Source: Chamaelirium japonicum (lineage: Eukaryota; Streptophyta; Magnoliopsida; Liliales; Melanthiaceae). From it: a DNA stretch of 64,000 nucleotides. The position numbers and the translations under genes are program-made. The DNA is taken from positions 121,088,374 through 121,152,373 of the forward strand of contig OX393550.1 of the NCBI GenBank assembly GCA_947650365.1, read 5' to 3'. This document shows, one piece after another, positions 54,763 to 64,000 of the stretch. The notes beneath the pieces were generated by a model. The model saw nothing but the letters and a program-made list of their open reading frames with translations, had not been told where the DNA came from and made no database searches. Position 1 is the stretch's first letter. Every line of letters begins with the position of its first letter.

Positions 54763-55933
54763 GATCCATTCTAATTCATTAGAATTAGATTGGATCGTAC
54801 GATCCATTCTAATCCATTCTAATTCATTCGCACGAATGTATCCATTCTAATTCATTCGCACGATCCATTCAAATTCATTCATATAATCTAGAATGGATCA
54901 TGCGAATGAATTAGAATGGATCGTATGATCGTACGAATGAATTAGAATAGATCTATTCTAATTCATTCGTACGATCTATTCTAATTCATTCGTAAGATCT
55001 ATTCTAGTTCCTTCGTACGATCTATTCTAATTCATTCGTACGATCCATTCTAATTCATTCGTATGATCTATTCTAATTCATTCGTACGATCCATTCTAAT
55101 TCATTCGCACTAATGTATCCATTCTAATTCATTCATACAATCTATTCTAATTCATTCGTACGATCCATTCTAATTCATTCGTACAATCCATTCTATTTCA
55201 TTCGTACGATCCATTCTTACTCATTCGTATGATCCATTCTAATTCATTCGCACGAATGTATCCATTCTAATTCATTCGTACGATCCATTCTAATTCATTC
55301 GTACGATAAATTCTAATTCATTCGTACAATCCATTCTAATTCATTCATACGATCCATTCTAATTCATTCATATGATCTATTCTAATTCTTTCGCACGAAT
55401 GTATCCATTCTAATTCATTCGTATGATCCATTCTAATTCCTTCGTACGATCCATTCTAATTCCTTCGTACGATCTATTCTAATTCATTCCTACGATTCAT
55501 TATAATTCATTCGTACGATCTATTCTAATTCATTCGAACGATCCATTCTAATTCATTCGCATGAATGTATCCATTCTAATTCATTCATACAATCTATTCT
55601 AATTTATTCGTACGATCCATTCTAATTCATTCGTACAATCGATTCTATTTCATTCGTACGATCCATTCTTACTCATTCCTATGATCCATTCTAATTCATT
55701 CGCACGAGGGTATCCATTCTAATTCATTCGTACGATCCATTCTAATTCTTTCGTATGATCCATTCTTACTCATTCATACGATCCATTCTAATTCATTCGC
55801 ACGAATATATCCATTCTAATTCATTCGAACGATCCATTCTAATTCATTCGTACGATCCATTCTAATTCATTCGTACGATCCATTCTAATTCATAAGTACG
55901 ATCCATTCTATTTCATTCGTACGATCTATTCTA
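54763..55933. repeat. Mostly reverse block with a scrambled start
   Basis: Between 54763 and 54953 the orientation changes several times within single monomers (GAGATCC; CATTAGAATTAGATTGG; ATCTAGAATGG; AATAGATCTATTC). From 54954 to 55933 it is uniformly reverse. The short flips near 54760-54955 are the densest rearrangement in the right part. Confidence 0.86.
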
Positions 55934-57335
55934 ATGAAATAAAATGGATTGTACGAATGAATTAGAATGGATCGTACGAATGAATTAGAATGGATACATT
56001 CGTGCGAATGAATTAGTATGGATCATACGAATGAGTAAGAATGGATCGTACGAATGAAATAGAATGGATTGTAAGAATGAATTAGAATGGATCGTAGTAT
56101 TGAATTAGAATAGATTGTATGAATGAATTAGAATGGATATATTCATGCGAATAAATTAGAATGGATCGTACGAATGAATTAGAATAGATCGTACGAATGA
56201 ATTAGAATGGATCGTACGAATGAATTATAATAGATCGTACAAAGGAATTAGAATGGATCGCACGAAGGAATTAGAATGGATCGTACGAATGAATTAGAAT
56301 GGATACATTCGTGCGAAAGAATTAGAATAGATCGTATGAATGAATTAGAATGGATCGTATGAATGAATTAGAATGGATTGTACGAATGAATTAGAATTGA
56401 TCGTACGAATGAATTAGAATGGATCGTACGAATGAATTAGAATGGATACATTCGTGCGAATGAATAAAAATGGATCATACTAATGAGTAAGAATGGATCG
56501 TACGAATGAAATAGAATGGATTGTACAAATGAATTAGAATGGATCGTATGAATGAATTAGAATAGATTGTATGAATGAATTAGAATGGATACATTCGTGC
56601 GAATGAATTAGAATGGATCGTACGAATGAATTAGAATAGATCGTATGAATGAATTAGAATGAATCGTACGAATGAATTAGAATAGATCGTACGAAGGAAT
56701 TAGAATGTATCGTACGAAGGAATTAGAATGGATCGTACAGATGAATTAGAATGGATACATTCGTGCGAAAGAATTAGAATAGATCGTATGAATGAATTAG
56801 AATGGATCGTACGAATGAATTAGAATAGATTGTGCGAATGAATTAGAAGGGATCGTACGAATGAATTAGAATGGATACATTCGTGCGAATAAATTAGAAT
56901 GGATCGTATGAATGAATTAGAATGGATCGTATGAATGAATTAGAATGTATCGTACAAATAAATTAGAATGGATACATTCGTGCGAATGAATTCGAATAGA
57001 TCATACGATTGAGTAAGAATGGATCGTACGAATGAAATAGAATGGATCGTACGAAGGAATTAGAATGGATCATACGAATGAATTAGAATGGATCGTATGA
57101 AAGAATTAGAATGGATTGTATGAATGAATTAGAATGGATCGTATGAATGAATTAGAATGGATTGTGCGAATGAATTAGAATGGATCGTACGAATGAACTA
57201 GAATGGATACATTCGTGCGAATGAATTAGAATGGATCATACGAACAAGTAAGAATGGATCGTACGAATGAAATAGAATGGATTGTACGAATGAATTAGAA
57301 TGGATCGCACGAATGAAATAGAATGGATCATAATC
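55934..57335 (+). repeat. Forward satellite block, ~1.4 kb
   Basis: Uniform forward monomers with regularly recurring 28-bp units (for example near 55988, 56288, 56440, 56585, 56750, 56870 and 57200). Two internal stretches (about 55960-56300 and 56400-56740) share the same order of variants, suggesting a duplication of about 0.44 kb. Confidence 0.88.
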
Positions 57336-57500
57336 TAATTCATTCATATGATCCATTCTAATGCGAATGAATTAGAATGGATCGTATGAATGAATTAGAT
57401 TACGATCCATTCTATTTCATTCGTACGATCCATTCTAATTCATTCGTACAATCCATTCTATTTCATTCGTACGACGCACGATCCATTCTAATTCATTCGT
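57325..57500. repeat. Compound inversion segment, copy 1
   Basis: A forward block is followed by about 28 bp reverse, about 40 bp forward, then a long reverse block (CATAATCTAATTC; CTAATGCGAATG; GATTACGATCC; GTACGACGCACG). The same order is found at 62089-62260, offset 4764 bp, so it is a copied compound joint. Confidence 0.87.
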
Positions 57501-60500
57501 ATGATCCATTCTAATTCATACGCACGAATGAATCCATTCTAATTTATTCGTACGATCCATTCTAATTCATTCGTACAATCCATTCTAATTCATTCGTACG
57601 ATCCATTCTAATTCATTCATACAATCCATTCTAATTCATTCGTACAATCCATTCTAATACTTTCACACGATCCATTCTATTTCATTCGTACGATCCATTC
57701 TAATTCATTCGTACAATCCATTCTATTTCATTCGTACAACGCACGATCCATTCTAATTCATTCGTATGATCCATTCTAATTCATTCGCACGAATATATCC
57801 ATTCTAATTCATTCGTAAGATCCATTCTAATTCATTCGTACAATCCATTCTAATCCATTCGTACGATCCATTCTAATTCATTCATACGATCCATTCTAAT
57901 TCATTCATACAATCCATTCTAATTCTTTCACACGATCCATTCTAATTCATTCGTACGATCCATTCTAATTGATACATAGAATCCATTCTATTTCATTCGT
58001 AAGATCCATTCTAATTCATTAGCACGAATGTATCTATTCTAATTCATTCGTATGATCCATTCTAATTCATTCATACGATCCATTCTAATTCATACATACA
58101 ATCCATTCTAATTCTTTCACATGATCCATTCTAATTCATTCGTACGATCCATTCTAATTCATTCGTACGATCCATTCTAATTTATTCGTACGATCCATTC
58201 TAATTCATTTGTACGATCCATTCTAATTCATTCGTACAATCCATTCTATTTCATTCGTACGATCCATTCTTACTCATTCGTATGATCCATTCTAATTCAT
58301 TCGCTCGAATGTATCCATTCTAATTCATTCGTACGATCCATTCTAATTCATTCGTATGATCCATTCTAATTCATTCATACGATCCATTCTAATTCATTCA
58401 TAATATCCATTCTAATTCATTCACACGAATGTATCCATTCTAATTCATTCGTACGATCCATTCTAATTCATTAGCACGATCCATTCTAATTCATTCGTAC
58501 TATCCATTCTTACTCATTCGTAAGATCCATTCTAATTCATTCGCACGAATGTATCCATTCTAATTCATTCGTACGATCCATTCTAATTCATTCGCACGAT
58601 CAATTCTAATTCATTCGTACGATCCATTCTAATTCATTCATACAATCCATTCTTACTCATTCGTATGATCCATTCTAATTCATTTGCACGAATATATCCA
58701 TTCTAATTCAATGGATCGTATGAATGAATTAGAATGGATACATACGAATGAATTAGAATGAATCGTATAAATGAATTACAATAGATCGTACGAAGGTATT
58801 AGAATGGATCGTACGGATGAATTAGAATTGATCGTACGAATGAATTAGAATAGATTGTGCGAATGAATTAGAATGGTGCGAATGAATTAGAATGGATCGT
58901 GCGAATGAATTAGAATGGATCGTACGAATGAATTAGAATGGATCGCGTACAATCCATTCTATTTCATTCGTACGATCCATTCTTACTCATAGCACGATCC
59001 ATTCTAATTCATTCGTACAATCCATTCTAATTCATTCGCACGATCCATTCGAATTCACTCATACAATCTATTCTAATTCATTCGTATGATCCATTCTAAT
59101 TCATTTGTATCCATTCTATTTCATTCGCACGATCCATTCGAATTCATTCGCATGATCCATTCTAATTCATTTATACGATCCATTCTAATTCATTCATACA
59201 ATCCATTCTTACTCATTCGTATGATCCATTCTAATTCTTTTGCACGAATATATCCATTCTAATTCAATGGATCGTATGAATGAATTAGAATGGATACATA
59301 CGAATGAATTAGAATGGATCATATGAATGAATTAGATTGGATCGTATGAATGAATTAGAATGGATCGTGCATCATACGAATGAATTGGAATGGATCGTAT
59401 TAATGAATTAGAATGGATCGTGCGAATGAATTAGAATGGATCGTACGAATGAATTAGAATGGATCGTATGAATGAATTAGAATAGATTGTGCGAATGAAT
59501 TAGAATGGATTGTACGAATGAATTAGAATGGATACGAATGAATTAGAATGGATCATTCGTGCGAATGAATTAGAATGGATCATACGAATGAGTAAGAATG
59601 GATCGTAAGCATGAATTAGAATGGATCGTATGAATGAATTAGAATTGATCGTGCGAATGAATTAGAATGGATTGTGCGAATAAATTAGAATGGATCGTAC
59701 GAATGAATTAGAATGGATACATTCCTGTGAATGAATTAGAATGGATCATACGAATGAGTAAGAATGGAACGTACGAATGTATTCGTGCAAATGAATTAGA
59801 ATGGATCGTATGAATGAGTAAGAATGGATCGTACGAATGAAATAGAATGGATTGTACGAATGAATTAGAATGGATCGTACGAATGAATTAGAATGAATGT
59901 ATCCATTCTAATTTATTTGTACGATCCATTCTAATTCATTCGTACGATACATTCTAATTCATTCATACGATCCATTCTAATTCATTCATACAATCCATTC
60001 TAATTCTTTCACACGATCCATTCTAATTCATTCGTACGATCCATTCTAATTCATTCATACTATCTATTCTAATTCATTCGTACAATCCATTCTAATTCAT
60101 TCGCACGAATGTATCCATTTTAATTCATTCGTACGATCCATTCTAATTCATTAGCATGAATGTGTCCATTCTAATTCCTTCGTACGATCCATTCTAATTC
60201 CTTTGTACGAATCATTCTTACTCATTCGTACGATCCATTCTAATTCATTCGCACGAATGTATCCATTCTAATTCCCTCGTACGATCCATTCTAATTCATT
60301 CGTACGATCCATTCTATTTCATTCGCACGATCCATTCTAACTCATTCGCTCGATCCATTCTAATTCATTCGCACGATCCATTCTAATTCATTCGCACGAT
60401 CCATTCGAATTCATTCATTCAATCCATTCTAATTCTTTCACACGATCCATTCTAATTCATTCGTACGATCCTTTCAAATTCATTCGTACAATCCATTCTA

Positions 60501-60702
60501 TTTCATTCGTACGATCCATTCTTACTCATTCGTACGATCTATTCTAATTCATTCGTACGATCCATTATAATTCATTCGTACGATCTATTCTAATTCATTC
60601 GTACGATCCATTCTAATTCATTCGCACGAATGTATCCATTCTATTTCATTCGTACGATCCATTCTTACTCATTCATATGATCCATTTTAATTCATTCGTG
60701 CG
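57336..60702. repeat. Satellite mosaic, mainly reverse
   Basis: Approximate map: reverse 57336-57363, forward 57364-57403, reverse 57404-58708, forward 58709-58945, reverse 58946-59268, forward 59269-59895, reverse 59896-60702. The segment with CATTTGCACGAATATATCC and then CAATGGATCGTATG occurs at about 58679-58735 and 59237-59290, and again near 53511-53560. Confidence 0.86.
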
Positions 60703-62095
60703 AAGGAATTAGAATGGATCGTACGAAGGAATTAGAATGGATACATTCGTGCGAATGAATTAGAATGGATACATTCGTGCGAATGAATTAGAATTGATCG
60801 TACGAATGAATTAGAGTGGATCGTGTGAAAGAATTAGAATGGATTGTATGAATGAATTAGAATGGATCGTATGAATGAATTAGAATGGATCGTGCGAATG
60901 AATTCGAATGGATCGTGCGAATGAAATAGAATGGATACAAATGAATTCGAATGGATCATACGAATGAATTAGAATGGATCGTATGAGTGAATTCGAATGG
61001 ATCGTGCGAATGAATTAGAATGGATCGTACGAATGAATTAGAATGGATACATTCTTGCGAATGAATTAGAATGGATCGTGCGAATGAATTAGAATGGATC
61101 GTACGAATGAATAAGAATAGATCGTACGAATGAATTAGAATGGATACGAATGGATTAGAATGGATACATTCGTGCGAATGAATTAGAATGGATCATACGA
61201 ATGAGTAAGAAAGGATCGTACGAATGAATTAGAATGGATCGTATGAATGAATTAGAATTGATCGTGCGAATGAATTAGAATGGATTGTGCGAATGAATTA
61301 GAATGAATCGTACGAATGAATTAGAATGGATACATTCGTGCGAATAAATTAGAATGGATCATACGAATGAGTAAGAATGGATCATTCAAATGTATTCGTG
61401 CAATTTAATTAGAATGGATCGTATGTATGAATGAATTAAAATGGATCGCACGAATGAGTAAGAATGGATCGTACGAATGAAATAGAATGGATTGTACGAA
61501 TGAATTAGAATGGATACATTCGTGCGAAAGAATTAGAATAGGTCGTAAGAATAAATTAGAATGGATCGTATGAATGAATTAGAATGGATCATACGAATGA
61601 GTAAGAATGGATCGTATGAATGAATTAGAATGGATCGTACGAATGAATTAGAATGAATTAGAATGGATCGTACGAATGAATTAGAATGGATATATTCGTG
61701 CAAATGAATTAGAATAGATCGTACGAATGAATTAGAATAGATCGTACGAATGAGTAAGAATCGATCGTACGAATGAAATAGAATGGATTGTACGAATAAA
61801 TTAGAATGGATCGTACGAATGAATTAGAATGGATCGTGTGAAAGAATTAGAATGGATTGTATGAATGAAGTAGAATGGATCGTATGAATGAATTAGAATG
61901 GATCGTACGAATGAATTAGAATGGATTGTACGAACGAATTAGAATGGATCGTACGAATGAATTAAAATGGATACATTCGTGCAAATGAATTAGAATGGAT
62001 CATACGAATGAGTAAGAATGGATTGTACGAATGAAATAGAATGGATTGTACGAATGAATTAGAATAGATTGTACGGATGAAATAGAATGGATCGT
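60703..62095 (+). repeat. Forward satellite block, ~1.4 kb
   Basis: Uniform forward monomers. A shortened monomer GGATACAAATGAATTCG (60933) recurs at about 63937 with the same flanks, offset about 3004 bp. The recurrent cassette is at 61749-61910. Confidence 0.9.
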
Positions 62096-62260
62096 AATCT
62101 AATTCATCGATACGATCCATTCTAATGCAAATGAATTAGAATGGATCGTATGAATAAATTAGATCACGATCCATTCTATTTCATTCGTACGATCCATTCT
62201 AATTCATTCGTACAATCCATTCTATTTCATTCGTACGCCGCACGATCAATTCTAATTCAT
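62089..62260. repeat. Compound inversion segment, copy 2
   Basis: The same series of micro-blocks as 57325-57500 (CGTAATCTAATTC; CTAATGCAAATG; GATCACGATCC; GTACGCCGCACG). Small differences include CATCGATACG for CATTCATATG. Confidence 0.87.
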
Positions 62261-64000
62261 TCGTATGATCCATTCTAAATCATTCGCACGAATGTATCCA
62301 TTCTAATTCATTCGTACGATCCATTCTAATTCATTCGTACAATACATTCTAATTCATTCGTACGATCCATTCTAATTCATTCATACGATCCATTCTAATT
62401 CATTCATACCATCCATTCTAATTCTTTCACACGATCCATTCTAATTCATTCGTACGATCCATTCTAATTCATTCGTACAATCCATTCTATTCCATTCGTA
62501 CGATCCATTCTTACTCATTCGTACGATCCATTCTAATTCATTCGTACGATCTATTCTAATTCATTTGCACGAATGTATCTATTCTAATTCGTAAGAATGA
62601 TTCGTACGATCCATTCTAATTCATTCGCACAATCCATTCTTATTCATTCTTACTCATTAGCACGATCCATTTTAATTCATTCGTACAATCCATTCTAATT
62701 TATTCGCACGATCCATTCGAATTCACTCATACGATCCATTCTAATTCCTTCGTATGATCCATTCTAATTCAATTGTATCCATTCTAATTCATTCATACGA
62801 TCCATTCTAATTCATTCATACAATCCATTCTTACTCATTCGTATGATCCATTCTAATTCATTTGCACGAATATATCCATTCTAATTCATTCATACTAGCC
62901 ATTCTAATTCATTCATACGATCCATTCTAATTCATTCGCACAATCTATTCTAATTCATTCGTACGATCCATTCTAATTCATTAGCACGATCCATTCTAAT
63001 TCATTCATACAATCCATTCTAATTCTTTCACACGATCCATTCTAATTCATTCGTACAATCTATTATAATTCTTTCGAATGGATCATCGTATGAATGAGTA
63101 AGAATTAGAATGGATTGTATGAATGAATTAGAATGAATTAGAGTGGATCGTACGAATGAAATAGATCGTATGAATGAATTAGAATGGATCGTGCAAATGA
63201 ATTAGAATGGATCGTACGAATGAATTAGAATGGATCGTACGAATGAATTAGAATGGATACATTCGTGCGAATGAATTAGATTGGATCGTATGAATGAGTA
63301 AGAATGGATCGTACGAATGAAATAGAATGGATTGTACGAATGAATTAGAATGGATCGTACGACTGAATTAGAATGGATCGTGTGAAAGAATTAGAATGGA
63401 TTGTATGAATGAATTAGAATGGATCGTATCAATGAATTAGAATGGATACATTTGTGTGAATGAATTAGAATGGATCGTGCGAATGAAATAGAATGGATCG
63501 TACGAATGAGTAGGAATGGATCGTACGAATGAAATAGAATGGATCGTACGAATGAATTAGAATGGATACATTCGTGCGAATGAATTACAATGGATCGTAC
63601 GAATGAATTAGAATGGATCGTACGAATGAATTAGAATGGATCGTACTAATGAATTAGAATGGATCGTACGAATAAAATAGAATGGATCGTACGATTGAAT
63701 TAGAATGGATCGTACGAATGAAATAGAATGAATTGTACGAATGAATTAGAATGGATCGTACGAATGAATTAGAATGGATCGTATGAATGAATTAGAATGG
63801 ATCGTGTGAATGAATTAGAATGGATCGTACGAATGAATTAGAATGGATTGCATGAATGAATTAGAATGGACCATATGAATGAATTAGAATGGATCGTGCG
63901 AATGAATTCGAATGGATCGTGCGAATGAAATAGAATGGATACAAATGAATTAGAATGGATCATACGAATGAATTAGAATGGATCGTATGAGTGAATTCGA
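62096..64000. repeat. Satellite mosaic to the window end
   Basis: Approximate map: reverse 62096-62127, forward 62128-62164, reverse 62165-63080, forward 63081-64000. There are short irregular spots at about 62590 (GTAAGAATGATTCG) and 63072-63170 (truncated monomers). The cassette is at 63294-63430. The array runs off the end of the window. Confidence 0.87.

Larger units (their letters stand above)
47506..64000. repeat. 23/28-bp satellite array, right part
   Basis: The same monomer family continues to the end of the window in alternating orientation. A recurrent reverse monomer with a shortened spacer (CATTTGTATCCATTC or similar) at about 49769, 51622, 59103 and 62771 is commoner here than in the left part. 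No gene or RNA is seen. Two open stretches (for example 49753-49935 on +) are chance openings in variant monomers. Confidence 0.97.

Noticed and set aside
1..64000. CRISPR array
   Set aside because: The 23-bp repeats abut without unique spacers, change strand, and have no cas genes. The one mobile element is eukaryotic in type.
1..64000. Telomere repeat or animal GGAAT-type satellite
   Set aside because: The tetramer GAAT resembles simple GGAAT satellites, but the unit is a fixed 23/28-bp monomer with CGTAC and no TTTAGGG or TTAGGG runs.
1..64000. Centromere function through a CENP-B-like box
   Set aside because: I see no 17-bp CENP-B box pattern in the monomer. Centromeric or pericentromeric location cannot be decided from sequence alone.

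Overview
The window is almost entirely satellite DNA from a eukaryote, most likely a flowering plant. I find no protein-coding gene and no RNA gene. About 62.8 kb (1-46353 and 47506-64000) is one short-monomer tandem repeat, roughly 2,600 monomers by length. The main monomer is 23 bp: the tetramers GAAT, GAAT, then TA, GAAT, GGAT, then CGTAC. A second, 28-bp monomer has ACATTCGTGC in place of the final CGTAC. Monomer G+C is about 35%. Only one stretch is not satellite: a 1,152-bp G+C-rich insertion at 46354-47505, which I read as a solo LTR of a retrotransposon on the minus strand. The plant assignment rests on this LTR (TATAAAT box with C-rich downstream sequence, and a GACTTGAGCGTCGGAGGG motif I associate with plant Ty3/gypsy LTRs). 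It is an inference, not proof.

Unlike an ordinary head-to-tail satellite, the array changes orientation about a hundred times in 64 kb. Blocks in forward orientation (GAATGAATT... on +) alternate with reverse blocks (...AATTCATTC on +), from a single monomer to about 3.1 kb long. The longest uniform blocks are 35138-38272 (+), 43271-45290 (-), 48673-50750 (-), 3613-4565 (+) and 4567-5992 (-). The orientation changes use a small set of recurrent junction sequences, so inverted junctions were copied along with their flanks.

On top of the monomers there is large-scale duplication. A 2.16-kb inverted-block unit is present in three full tandem copies plus a fragment (7751-14416). A 5.03/5.49-kb unit is present in two tandem copies (20597-25622 and 25623-31110). 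Two approximately 0.21-kb tandem duplications lie at 2228-2660 and 35547-35970. Related composite segments recur between 53 and 64 kb.

The solo LTR has TG...CA ends, a perfect 5-bp target duplication (GTACG), and sits in a rare monomer variant. That variant also occurs uninterrupted at four other places in the window, so the pre-insertion sequence can be read directly. The LTR carries a 22-bp minisatellite in its presumed U3. Most sequence variation between monomers falls on the two CpG sites of the unit as CG to TG or CA, the pattern expected of methylated, silenced heterochromatin. No element, array or locus here suggests a protein-based system; the interest lies in the inverted, multi-level repeat architecture.
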